Origin: an uncultured Flavobacterium sp.
GTDB taxonomy: Bacteria > Bacteroidota > Bacteroidia > Flavobacteriales > Flavobacteriaceae
NCBI RefSeq assembly: GCF_946481155.1
Contig: NZ_CAMLMK010000114.1
Coordinates: 1 to 8,457 of the forward strand
Direction of reading: 5' to 3'
Length of the DNA: 8,457 bases
Shown here in pieces: positions 1-6,405 of the stretch (its first letter is position 1; the number at the start of each line of letters is the position of its first letter). A model generated the notes under the pieces. It was given only the letters and a program-made list of their open reading frames with translations. It did no database searches and had not been told where the DNA came from. The position numbers were made by a program, and so were the translations under genes.

Positions 1-68
1 TGAGCTTGAAAATTCATTCAACCAAAAAAGACCAAGATTTTGCAATAACCTTAAAGGGATTTATTTAG
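1..68 (+). other. Possible 3' end of an upstream gene, or repeat-borne short frame
   Basis: Read from position 3, this stretch is open for 21 codons (beginning SLKIHSTKKDQDF) and stops at TAG 66-68. If it is coding, it is the C-terminus of a gene beginning left of the window. The second repeat unit has the same frame, opening with ATG at 106 and stopping at 172-174 (22 codons). The two differences between the copies in this part are both amino-acid changing (S/L and T/N), so there is no sign of purifying selection on a peptide. I do not recognise the sequence. Confidence 0.25.
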
Positions 69-82
69 CATCAAACCCAACT

Positions 83-103
83 CAGGATCATGAAATAATC
101 CTG
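83..103 (+). other. Hairpin in first repeat unit
   Basis: CAGGAT (83-88) pairs perfectly with ATCCTG (98-103) around a 9-nt loop. No T-run follows, so it is not a canonical intrinsic terminator. The stem is identical in the second unit while the loop is not. Confidence 0.5.
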
Positions 104-188
104 CCATGAGCTTGAAAATTCATTTAAACAAAAAAGACCAAGATTTTGCAATAACCTTAAAGGGATTTATTTAGCATCAAACCCAACT

Positions 189-209
189 CAGGATCACGCA
201 GCAATCCTG
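189..209 (+). other. Hairpin in second repeat unit
   Basis: The same 6-bp stem CAGGAT (189-194) / ATCCTG (204-209) as in the first unit. Four of the nine loop bases differ from the first copy. It lies just before the promoter element of the HMA gene, so it could act as a terminator for upstream transcription or as a protein-binding palindrome. The sequence does not settle which. Confidence 0.5.
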
Positions 210-220
210 CTAAAGAATTG

Positions 221-228
221 TATATTTG
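221..228 (+). promoter_or_regulatory. Bacteroidota-type -7 element (TATATTTG)
   Basis: TATATTTG matches the TAnnTTTG -7 consensus of the Bacteroidota primary sigma factor and lies 20 nt before the ATG at 249, giving a short leader. A convincing TTG/TTTG -33 element at the usual spacing is not evident, because the region falls in the hairpin of the second repeat unit. Confidence 0.5.
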
Positions 229-248
229 TCGAATCAATTTAAAAAATC

Positions 249-608
249 ATGAAATCACTTATAAAATTCATAACCGTATTCGTTTTACTATTATCAGCTT
301 CCAATGCAACGTTCGCCCAAGAAGTTAAGAAAACACAGAAAGCAATAATCAAAACCACCATCACCTGCAATCATTGTAAAGAATGTGAGACCTGCGGACA
401 ATTATTCGAGAAAAGTTTAATCCGTGAAAAAGGCGTGCAAATGGTTACACTGAACGTTGAAAAAATGACTATCGAAGTAATTTACAATTCCAAAAAAACT
501 AATTTAGAAGCCATCAAAAAGGCGATCAGCAATCTTGGTTATGATGCTGATGATATCAAAGCCACAGCGGAAGGCTACGAAAAATTAGACGGCTGTTGTA
601 AAGTTTAA
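249..608 (+). CDS. Secreted heavy-metal-associated (HMA) domain protein
   Basis: A 119-residue protein with a typical signal peptide: basic start MKSLIK, hydrophobic core about residues 7-17, and a probable type I signal peptidase site after TFA (23/24). The mature part has the beta-alpha-beta-beta-alpha-beta pattern of HMA metallochaperones, with 'KGVQMVTLNVEKMTIEV' and 'AIKKAISNLGYDADDIKA' as core segments. The usual CxxC metal site is replaced by four evenly spaced cysteines (C40, C43, C46, C49; TCNHCKECETCG), and the C-terminus carries C116-C117. It probably binds a soft metal such as copper in the periplasm; the metal and partner are inferred, not shown. It looks monocistronic, with its own promoter element and terminator, and no metal transporter or regulator is next to it. 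Confidence 0.85.
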   Translation: MKSLIKFITVFVLLLSASNATFAQEVKKTQKAIIKTTITCNHCKECETCGQLFEKSLIREKGVQMVTLNVEKMTIEVIYNSKKTNLEAIKKAISNLGYDADDIKATAEGYEKLDGCCKV

Positions 609-631
609 GCTATTAAAAAATAAAACACATT

Positions 632-661
632 AATCCTTTCTGTTTTCAGAAGGGATTTTTT
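632..661 (+). terminator. Intrinsic terminator after the HMA gene
   Basis: An 11-bp stem (632-642 with 647-657, one G-T wobble) encloses a TTTT loop and runs straight into six T residues (656-661). It ends the HMA transcript before the promoter of the next operon. Confidence 0.9.
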
Positions 662-706
662 GTTTTTATTACTTCCCGATAATCGTTTTTTGAATTGATA
701 AATTCC

Positions 707-714
707 TATTTTTG
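707..714 (+). promoter_or_regulatory. -7 element of the udk operon promoter (TATTTTTG)
   Basis: TATTTTTG fits TAnnTTTG and lies 25 nt before the udk ATG at 740. A T-run ending in TTG (686-692) upstream may serve as the -33 region, though the spacing to the TTG is about 14 nt, shorter than usual. It lies just after the preceding terminator, as expected for the start of a new transcription unit. Confidence 0.6.
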
Positions 715-739
715 CCAAGATAAATTAACACAAAATTTT

Positions 740-1348
740 ATGCTGATTATTGGAATTGCCGGTGGAACAGGAAGTGGAAAAACAACAGTCGTTCATCAGA
801 TCATGAACGAATTGCCGGAAACGGAAGTAGGAATCATTTCTCAGGACTCTTATTACAAAGCCACCCACAACCTAAGTTTCGACGAACGTGCCTTAATTAA
901 CTTTGATCATCCGAGAGCGATTGATTTCGAATTATTGGTAACGCATCTGAAAGATCTGAAAGCCGGACAAACCATTGAGCAACCCGTATATTCTTTTGTG
1001 ACGCACAACAGGACCGACGACACCATTGTGACGCATCCAAGAAAAGTAATGATTGTGGAAGGAATCTTAATCCTTGCCAACCCGGAATTACGTGATATGT
1101 TTGACGTTAAGATTTTCGTTCACGCGGATTCGGATGAGCGCTTGATCCGTCGTTTAAAACGTGATATTGCCGAGCGTGGCCGTGATATGGAAGAAGTATT
1201 GAACCGTTATCAGAATACGCTGAAACCGATGCATCAGCAATTCATTGAACCTACCAAAGCGTTCGCGGATATCATCATCCCGAACGATAAATACAATACG
1301 GTAGCCATTGATGTAGTGCGTGCCGTAATCAATCAGCGAATAGCTTAA
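740..1348 (+). CDS. udk: Uridine kinase
   Basis: Phosphorylates uridine (and cytidine) to UMP/CMP in the pyrimidine salvage pathway; cytoplasmic. The 202-residue product has the Walker A loop GGTGSGKT at residues 8-15, the 'SQDSYY' segment with the probable catalytic Asp, 'NFDHPRAIDF' and 'YSFVTHNR' for nucleoside binding, 'VEGILIL' (Walker B-like), and the arginine-rich lid region 'DERLIRRLKRDIAERGRD'. All are standard for the family, as is the length. An in-frame ATG exists at 695, but it lies upstream of the -7 element and adds 15 residues unlike the family. The ATG at 740 starts right at the conserved MLIIGIAGG and is preferred. It is the first gene of a tight run with the septum gene 19 nt downstream. 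Confidence 0.95.
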   Translation: MLIIGIAGGTGSGKTTVVHQIMNELPETEVGIISQDSYYKATHNLSFDERALINFDHPRAIDFELLVTHLKDLKAGQTIEQPVYSFVTHNRTDDTIVTHPRKVMIVEGILILANPELRDMFDVKIFVHADSDERLIRRLKRDIAERGRDMEEVLNRYQNTLKPMHQQFIEPTKAFADIIIPNDKYNTVAIDVVRAVINQRIA

Positions 1349-1367
1349 TTTTCAGTACATTTATAAA

Positions 1368-1709
1368 ATGAGAAAAGCATTCGAAAATTTAGTAGCCAAA
1401 TTTCCTTTTCTGAGAATCCTCGGAAACCGATACGTTGTGGTATTACTTTTTTTCACAATTTGGATGCTTTTTTTAGACAATTATTCCTATTTGGAAAATC
1501 GCGTACTGAACAAGGAAATTGAAGAACTCGAAGACAATAAAACCTACTATCAACAGGAAATCAAAAAAGATAACGAGAATATCAAAAAACTGAAAAATCC
1601 CGGTCAGGTAGAAAAATACGCTCGCGAGAAATACTATATGAAACGCGACAACGAAGACATTTACATTATAGAATTTGAAGGTGAAGCTCCTGATGAAGGC
1701 GCGGAATAA
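1368..1709 (+). CDS. FtsB/DivIC-like septum formation initiator
   Basis: A 113-residue bitopic membrane protein. A short basic N-terminal segment (1-21) precedes a single transmembrane helix (about 22-36, YVVVLLFFTIWMLFL). A coiled coil follows (about 43-76, rich in E, K, N and L heptads), then the conserved C-terminal part 'NPGQVEKYAREKYYMKRDNEDIYII'. This architecture and the 'AREKY' motif mark the FtsB/DivIC family, which in other bacteria joins FtsL and FtsQ/DivIB in the divisome. The acidic tail (EFEGEAPDEGAE) is plain. It lies 19 nt after udk and 15 nt before mutA, so is probably co-transcribed with both. Family assignment is firm; which divisome partner it corresponds to is inferred. 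Confidence 0.9.
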   Translation: MRKAFENLVAKFPFLRILGNRYVVVLLFFTIWMLFLDNYSYLENRVLNKEIEELEDNKTYYQQEIKKDNENIKKLKNPGQVEKYAREKYYMKRDNEDIYIIEFEGEAPDEGAE

Positions 1710-1724
1710 CTCAAAAAACACACT

Positions 1725-3089
1725 ATGAGCGAGAAGCTGTTTACTGAATTTGAAGGTGTTTCTTCCAAACAATGGAAAAATCAGATTCAATATGAACTGA
1801 AAGGTGCCGATTACAACGAAACATTAGTCTGGGAAAGTCCGGAAGGCATTAAAGTCCGCCCTTTCTACCACGCTGACGAGGAAATAAAATCATTTTCTGC
1901 CAATACCCAAGCTGCTAATTTTAAAATAGTACAGGATATTTTCGTGCACGATCTTGACAAATCCATTGCAAGAGCTTTGGAAACCTTATCCCGTGGCGCT
2001 GAAAGTATTCGTTTTACTATTGAGAATGAATCGGCCGACATCAACAAATTGCTGACATCACTTCCGTTAGAAACAACTCCGATTTACATTGCCATGCATT
2101 TCTTATCGGAAGACTTCATTAAGAAAATTGACGAAATCGCTGCGAAACATTCAGCGACTATTTTCGTTTTAGTGGATCCTATCGGGCAATTCGCTAAAGA
2201 TGGTAATTTGTTTTCGAACGTCGAAGGTGATTTCGCTACATTGAATAATTTAGTGAAAAGCTGCAATAGCATTCAGTTTTTAAGCATCAATTCCGCTTTA
2301 TACCAAAATGCCGGGGCTAATATGGTACAACAAATTGCCTATACTTTAGCTCACGCCAACGAATATTTCAACCGCGTTCATGATTTCAGCAAAGAAGTTA
2401 CGGTTCAGGTTGCGGTAGGTACAAATTATTTCTTTGAGATTGCCAAATTAAGAGCATTGCGCCTATTGTTTAACACATTAGCCAAAGAATACAATCCGGA
2501 AATCCGTTGTCATATCTTAGCAACGCCAACAAAACGTAACAAAACACTTTACGATTACAACGTTAATATGCTTCGTACCACAACCGAATGCATGAGTGCG
2601 ATTTTAGGCGGTGCCGATGGAGTTTCGAATTTAGCTTACGATGCCCTTTACCATAAAGACAACGAGTTTGGAGACCGGATTTCGCGCAACCAATTGCTGG
2701 TTTTAAAGCATGAAAGTTATTTTGACATTGTAAACAATCCCGCTGATGGCGCATATTACATCGAATCAATAACAGAACAACTAGCTGAAAAAGCCTTGTT
2801 GCTATTCAAAGACATTGAAGCCAATGGCGGTTTCATCACACAATTAATAGAAGGAACCATCCAGCGAAAAATCAGGGAAAGTGCCGAAAAAGAACAGGAA
2901 TTGTTCGACAGCGGAAAGGAAATCTTATTGGGAACCAACAAATATCCTAACAAAGAAGACCGCATGAGCCACGATCTGGAATTGTTCCCTTTCGTAAAAA
3001 ACAATCCGAGAAAAACGTTGATAACACCAATCATCGAAAAACGATTGGCGGAAAAAATGGAACAGGAACGATTGGAAACGGAGAAATAG
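1725..3089 (+). CDS. mutA: Methylmalonyl-CoA mutase small (beta, non-catalytic) subunit
   Basis: Partner of the catalytic subunit MutB in the B12-dependent interconversion of (R)-methylmalonyl-CoA and succinyl-CoA. The N-terminus has the MutA signature 'LKGADYNETLVWESPEGIKV' (25-44). A degenerate TIM barrel follows, with 'FFEIAKLRALRLL' (236-248), 'GGADGVSNLAYDALY' (295-309) and 'DGAYYIESITEQLAEKA' (341-357), each matching a MutB segment. At 454 residues it ends soon after the barrel ('FDSGKEILLGTNKY'), whereas the small subunits of actinobacteria exceed 600 residues and keep a degenerate cobalamin-type domain. There is no DxHxxG motif. The C-terminus reads naturally, so this is a short form rather than a truncation. 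It lies 15 nt after the septum gene; its normal neighbour mutB is displaced by a toxin-antitoxin pair. Confidence 0.93.
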   Translation: MSEKLFTEFEGVSSKQWKNQIQYELKGADYNETLVWESPEGIKVRPFYHADEEIKSFSANTQAANFKIVQDIFVHDLDKSIARALETLSRGAESIRFTIENESADINKLLTSLPLETTPIYIAMHFLSEDFIKKIDEIAAKHSATIFVLVDPIGQFAKDGNLFSNVEGDFATLNNLVKSCNSIQFLSINSALYQNAGANMVQQIAYTLAHANEYFNRVHDFSKEVTVQVAVGTNYFFEIAKLRALRLLFNTLAKEYNPEIRCHILATPTKRNKTLYDYNVNMLRTTTECMSAILGGADGVSNLAYDALYHKDNEFGDRISRNQLLVLKHESYFDIVNNPADGAYYIESITEQLAEKALLLFKDIEANGGFITQLIEGTIQRKIRESAEKEQELFDSGKEILLGTNKYPNKEDRMSHDLELFPFVKNNPRKTLITPIIEKRLAEKMEQERLETEK

Positions 3090-3091
3090 GA

Positions 3092-3117
3092 AGCAGTTTG
3101 CAGATAGCAGTTTGCAG
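3092..3117. repeat. 14-bp tandem repeat after mutA
   Basis: AGCAGTTTGCAG occurs at 3092-3103 and again at 3106-3117 (period 14, separated by AT). It starts 2 bases after the mutA stop codon and lies just upstream of the toxin-antitoxin promoter region. It may be a junction scar of the insertion or simple slippage DNA. The second copy also supplies a TTTG (3111-3114) that could act as a -33 element. Confidence 0.8.
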
Positions 3118-3126
3118 AAAAAAGTG

Positions 3127-3152
3127 ATAAAGTAACCGTATATTTACTTTAT
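3127..3152. promoter_or_regulatory. Probable toxin-antitoxin operator/promoter: perfect 9-bp inverted repeat
   Basis: ATAAAGTAA (3127-3135) is mirrored exactly by TTACTTTAT (3144-3152) across an 8-nt spacer. The spacer contains the start of TATATTTA (3139-3146), a near match to the TAnnTTTG -7 element. A dyad over the promoter of a toxin-antitoxin pair is the usual place for autoregulation by the antitoxin or the complex. The palindrome is directly visible; the regulatory role is inferred. No T-run follows, so it does not look like a terminator. Confidence 0.6.
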
Positions 3153-3168
3153 TGAAAAACAAAAAAAT

Positions 3169-3402
3169 ATGGAAGCTATAAGACAATTCGTTATCGTAAA
3201 AAATCATCAGATAAACATCACTTTACCGGATGATTTTAATGCCGAGGAAGTAGAGGTAATTATTCTTCCGAAAACTGAAGACAATTTCACCTTAACCAGT
3301 GAACAGATCAACATCTTGGAGCAAAGAGCTAATGAACCTGAAAGTGAATACATAACATCACATGAATCATTAGAAAAAATCAAGAAAAAATATGGTTTTT
3401 AA
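3169..3402 (+). CDS. Putative antitoxin of a RelE/ParE-type toxin-antitoxin pair
   Basis: A 77-residue protein with two parts. The N-terminal half is beta-strand-rich (about 5-34, 'VKNHQINITLPDDF...VEVIILP') and could be the DNA-binding/dimerisation part. The C-terminal half is charged and helical (43-77), ending '[13 protein letters not shown]', a tail typical of antitoxins that wrap a RelE/ParE toxin. I cannot assign a named antitoxin family. The assignment rests mainly on size, position directly before a toxin-like gene, the 11-nt overlap with it, and the dyad upstream. The gene is AT-rich compared with mutA and mutB. It probably represses its own operon through the dyad at 3127-3152. Confidence 0.75.
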   Translation: MEAIRQFVIVKNHQINITLPDDFNAEEVEVIILPKTEDNFTLTSEQINILEQRANEPESEYITSHESLEKIKKKYGF

Positions 3403-3685
3403 TATTATTGTATCAAAAAGAGCTCAAAGTGAAATTGAAAATGCAATAGAGTATTATACCGAAATTAATACACATCTAGCAACTAAATTTTTTGCCTCTT
3501 TGATTGACTCTTACAGTAAGCTTGAATTAAATCCGTATTTTGAAAAACGTTATAAAAATTACAGAGCAATAAAACTTTACAAATTTCCTTTTTTATTGTT
3601 TTATATTATTGAAGAGGATAAAAAACAAATTAAAGTACTTTCTTGTTTTCATACAGCAAGTAGTTCTAAAAAATATCCGAAATAA
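3392..3685 (+). CDS. RelE/ParE-family toxin
   Basis: A 97-residue protein with the RelE/ParE fold pattern. An N-terminal strand and helix pair read '[18 protein letters not shown]' (5-22). A second helix covers about 28-46 and is followed by 'NPYF' (47-50). The basic strand region is '[21 protein letters not shown]' (53-73, written here from R53), and the C-terminal strand '[16 protein letters not shown]' contains H87 in the family's frequent FHT motif. Members either cleave mRNA on the ribosome or poison gyrase; the sequence alone does not say which. The ATG lies inside the antitoxin gene (11-nt overlap, shifted frame), favouring coupled translation. It ends 14 nt before mutB. The base composition is strikingly AT-rich against its neighbours, consistent with acquisition by transfer. 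Confidence 0.85.
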   Translation: MVFNIIVSKRAQSEIENAIEYYTEINTHLATKFFASLIDSYSKLELNPYFEKRYKNYRAIKLYKFPFLLFYIIEEDKKQIKVLSCFHTASSSKKYPK

Positions 3686-3699
3686 TTGCCATAAACCTA

Positions 3700-5817
3700 A
3701 TGAGAAAAGACATTCAACATATAAAATTAGAAAAGGCAGAAAGCACCAATCAGGAAGCAGATAACTTTTTGACCGCCGAAGGCATTGAGGTAAAACAAAC
3801 TTATTCCGAATCCGATTTGGAAGGCTTGGAACACCTGGAATTCGGAGCAGGCTTTGCACCCAATTTACGCGGGCCGTATGCCACAATGTACGTTCGCCGA
3901 CCATGGACCGTGCGCCAATATGCAGGATTTTCTACCGCAACAGAAAGTAACGCGTTCTACCGCCGAAATTTGGCTGCCGGGCAAAAAGGATTATCCGTAG
4001 CTTTCGACTTAGCCACGCACCGAGGGTATGATTCCGATCATGAGCGCGTTGTGGGTGATGTTGGAAAAGCCGGAGTGGCCATCGATTCTGTGGAAGACAT
4101 GAAAATATTGTTCGACCAGATCCCGTTAGGCGAAATGTCGGTTTCCATGACCATGAACGGTGCGGTATTGCCTATTATGGCGTTCTACATCGTTGCCGCC
4201 GAAGAACAGGGTGTCGATGCAAAACTGCTTTCGGGTACGATTCAAAATGACATTTTAAAGGAGTTTATGGTGCGTAATACCTACATCTACCCTCCTACGC
4301 CTTCCATGAAAATCATCGCCGATATTTTTGACTATACCAGCAAAAAAATGCCGAAGTTCAATTCGATTTCCATTTCAGGCTACCACATGCAGGAAGCCGG
4401 AGCTACAGCAGATATTGAATTAGCTTATACTTTGGCAGACGGATTGGAATACATACGAACAGGATTAGCTGCCGGAATGGACGTGGATACTTTCGCACCG
4501 CGTTTGTCCTTTTTCTGGGCCATCGGAATGAACCATTTCATGGAGATTGCCAAGATGAGAGCCGCACGTATGCTTTGGGCGAAATTGCTGAAACAGTTCA
4601 ACCCGAAAGATGAAAAATCATTAGCCTTACGAACACACTGCCAGACTTCAGGCTGGAGTTTGACTGAGCAGGATCCGTTCAATAATGTGGCGCGTACAGC
4701 CATTGAAGCGGCAGCAGCGGCATTCGGAGGAACACAATCTTTACATACCAACGCATTAGACGAGGCGATTGCTTTACCAACCGATTTCTCAGCCCGTATT
4801 GCCCGAAACACCCAGATCTTCTTGCAGGAAGAAACAAAAATCTGTAAAACCGTGGATCCTTGGGCAGGAAGTTATTACGTGGAAAGCCTAACCCACGAAA
4901 TTGCGCAAAAAGCCTGGGCATTAATCGAAGAAGTGGAAGAATTGGGCGGTATGACCAAAGCGATCGAAGAAGGAATTCCCAAGCTTAGAATCGAAGAAGC
5001 GGCAGCACGTAAACAGGCGCGTATTGACAGCGGGCAGGATATTATCGTTGGTGTGAACAAATACCGATTAGAGAAAGAAGACCCGTTACATATTTTAGAA
5101 GTAGACAACCAAACCGTTCGTAAAGAGCAGATTGAGCGTCTGGAACATATAAAAGCGACCCGAGACACCCAAAAAGTACAGGAATGTTTAGCAAAACTAT
5201 CCGCGTGTGCTAAAGGTGAGGAAGGCAACTTATTGGATTTAGCGGTAGATGCAGCGCGCCACAGAGCCACTTTAGGCGAAATCAGCGATGCACTGGAAGC
5301 CGTTTTCGGAAGGTATAAAGCACAAATCAGATCATTTAGCGGCGTGTACAGCAAAGAAATTAAAAACGACGAAAGCTTTGAAAAAGCAAAGCAATTGGCC
5401 GACGAATTCGCAAAGAAAGAAGGACGCCGACCACGTATTATGATTGCAAAAATGGGTCAGGACGGCCATGACCGTGGCGCGAAAGTAGTCGCTACCGGTT
5501 ATGCCGATGTAGGTTTCGACGTGGACATTGGTCCGCTTTTCCAAACCCCGGCCGAGGCTGCCAAACAAGCCGTTGAAAACGACGTGCATATCTTAGGCGT
5601 TTCATCCCTCGCAGCCGGACATAAAACCTTAGTTCCACAAGTAATTGAGGAACTGAAAAAATACGGCCGTGAAGACATTATGGTGATTGTAGGCGGAGTG
5701 ATTCCGGCTCAGGATTACCAATATTTGTTTGATGCTGGTGCTGTTGCGGTTTTTGGTCCGGGAACTAAGATTAGTGAAGCGGCGATTACAATTTTGAATG
5801 TTTTACTAGAGGATTAA
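3700..5817 (+). CDS. mutB: Methylmalonyl-CoA mutase large (catalytic, B12-binding) subunit
   Basis: Adenosylcobalamin-dependent interconversion of succinyl-CoA and (R)-methylmalonyl-CoA, linking propionate metabolism to the TCA cycle. The 705-residue product is full length. The catalytic TIM barrel carries '[15 protein letters not shown]' (66-80), with Y74, R192 ('[12 protein letters not shown]') and H229 ('[13 protein letters not shown]') matching the active-site Tyr, Arg and His of the Propionibacterium enzyme. A linker runs from about 480 to 570. The cobalamin domain has the base-off motif DxHxxG as D588-G-H590-D-R-G593, plus '[15 protein letters not shown]' and '[10 protein letters not shown]'. 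H590 is the expected cobalt ligand. No separate promoter is obvious in the 14-nt gap after the toxin gene, so expression probably depends on transcription through mutA and the toxin-antitoxin pair. No epimerase, propionyl-CoA carboxylase or mutase-chaperone GTPase gene is in the window. Confidence 0.97.
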   Translation: MRKDIQHIKLEKAESTNQEADNFLTAEGIEVKQTYSESDLEGLEHLEFGAGFAPNLRGPYATMYVRRPWTVRQYAGFSTATESNAFYRRNLAAGQKGLSVAFDLATHRGYDSDHERVVGDVGKAGVAIDSVEDMKILFDQIPLGEMSVSMTMNGAVLPIMAFYIVAAEEQGVDAKLLSGTIQNDILKEFMVRNTYIYPPTPSMKIIADIFDYTSKKMPKFNSISISGYHMQEAGATADIELAYTLADGLEYIRTGLAAGMDVDTFAPRLSFFWAIGMNHFMEIAKMRAARMLWAKLLKQFNPKDEKSLALRTHCQTSGWSLTEQDPFNNVARTAIEAAAAAFGGTQSLHTNALDEAIALPTDFSARIARNTQIFLQEETKICKTVDPWAGSYYVESLTHEIAQKAWALIEEVEELGGMTKAIEEGIPKLRIEEAAARKQARIDSGQDIIVGVNKYRLEKEDPLHILEVDNQTVRKEQIERLEHIKATRDTQKVQECLAKLSACAKGEEGNLLDLAVDAARHRATLGEISDALEAVFGRYKAQIRSFSGVYSKEIKNDESFEKAKQLADEFAKKEGRRPRIMIAKMGQDGHDRGAKVVATGYADVGFDVDIGPLFQTPAEAAKQAVENDVHILGVSSLAAGHKTLVPQVIEELKKYGREDIMVIVGGVIPAQDYQYLFDAGAVAVFGPGTKISEAAITILNVLLED

Positions 5818-5821
5818 AATA

Positions 5822-5849
5822 AAAAAGAGTGGCAAATGCCACTCTTTTT
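5822..5849. terminator. Bidirectional intrinsic terminator between mutB and the TPR gene
   Basis: A perfect 12-bp stem (AAAAAGAGTGGC with GCCACTCTTTTT) surrounds an AAAT loop. The T-run on the plus strand serves mutB, and the A-run at 5821-5826 gives an equivalent T-run on the minus strand. It lies 4 nt past the mutB stop and directly abuts the stop codon of the convergent gene at 5851. Confidence 0.93.
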
Positions 5850-5850
5850 G

Positions 5851-6405
5851 TCACTTTTTCTTGTCTCCTTTTTTCTTAGACTTTGAACCGGTTTCTTTTT
5901 TAACCTTTGCTTTCTTCTTCGGCGCTAGCAATTCCCTTTTCGCCTTCAACCGCTTTTCGATTTCTTCCATTTCCCAGGAATTGTCATTGGAAAAAGATAA
6001 AAGCTTTACTTCTTTTAAAGTTTTATGCGCCTTTTTGACTTCTCCTTTTCGTTCCAAAAGCAATACGGTCTTCAATAAGATCTCTGCCTTATTGATTCCT
6101 TTGATGGTTAAGGCGAAGGCTATCAATTTTTCCGCTTGCTCAAAATCTTCATTCACCAACAAGGTTTGAATATAATACGGATAGACTTCCAAAGCGTGGA
6201 TATCATTTGCAATTGCCTGCTCAAAGTACCCTTTGGCTTGTTCATACCGGAGTAATTGCTCGGAATAAACCCGTCCGTACAAGCATAACGCCATGGTACT
6301 TTTCTCGTCATAAGACAAAGCGTAATCCAATGATTCTACCGTTTCTTCCAAATTATACGGGTAATTATCCAAAGCCTGAAATAAGTATTTATCTATTGAT
6401 TTCAT
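5851..6405 (-). CDS. TPR-repeat protein with lysine-rich tail
   Basis: A 184-residue soluble protein without a signal peptide or membrane segment. Residues about 1-138 are helical with tetratricopeptide-like repeats: about 37-70 ('ALCLYGRVYSEQLLRYEQAKGYFEQAI'-type segment, abbreviated), 71-104 and 106-138. The clearest element is 'YEQAKGYFEQAIAND' (54-68). After 'EEIEKRLKAKRELL' the tail (162-184) is almost all K, with a few A, G, S, T, E and D residues, ending DKKK. TPR domains mediate protein binding, and the basic tail suggests contact with nucleic acid or another acidic partner, but the function is unknown. It lies 74 nt after prfH on the same strand and might be read from the rtcB-prfH transcript. 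No TAnnTTTG element was seen in the gap. Confidence 0.8.
   Translation of the reverse strand: MKSIDKYLFQALDNYPYNLEETVESLDYALSYDEKSTMALCLYGRVYSEQLLRYEQAKGYFEQAIANDIHALEVYPYYIQTLLVNEDFEQAEKLIAFALTIKGINKAEILLKTVLLLERKGEVKKAHKTLKEVKLLSFSNDNSWEMEEIEKRLKAKRELLAPKKKAKVKKETGSKSKKKGDKKK

Larger units (their letters stand above)
1..212. repeat. 106-bp tandem duplication (two copies)
   Basis: Units 1-106 and 107-212 align without gaps and differ at only seven positions, about 93% identity. Two differences are near the 5' end (unit positions 19 and 22), four fall in the loop of a small hairpin (91, 93, 95, 96), and one is near the 3' end (105). The first unit starts at the window edge, so more copies or the parent sequence may lie to the left. 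Each unit contains a short frame ending in TAG (66-68 and 172-174), followed by a CAGGAT...ATCCTG hairpin. This would fit duplication of the 3' end of an upstream gene plus its trailing hairpin, but that is inference. No intact gene was found in 1-248. Confidence 0.9.

Noticed and set aside
695..739. Upstream in-frame ATG extending uridine kinase by 15 residues
   Set aside because: It lies before the TATTTTTG promoter element, and the extra residues do not resemble the family, whose conserved sequence begins at the ATG at 740.
3593..3904. Minus-strand open frame of 103 codons across the toxin/mutB boundary
   Set aside because: It is antisense to two well-supported genes, has no recognisable domain and has no promoter; it is a shadow frame.
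4875..5354. Minus-strand open frame of 159 codons inside mutB
   Set aside because: A long antisense frame is expected from the codon bias of mutB. The translation is low-complexity, rich in S, A and L, with no family resemblance.
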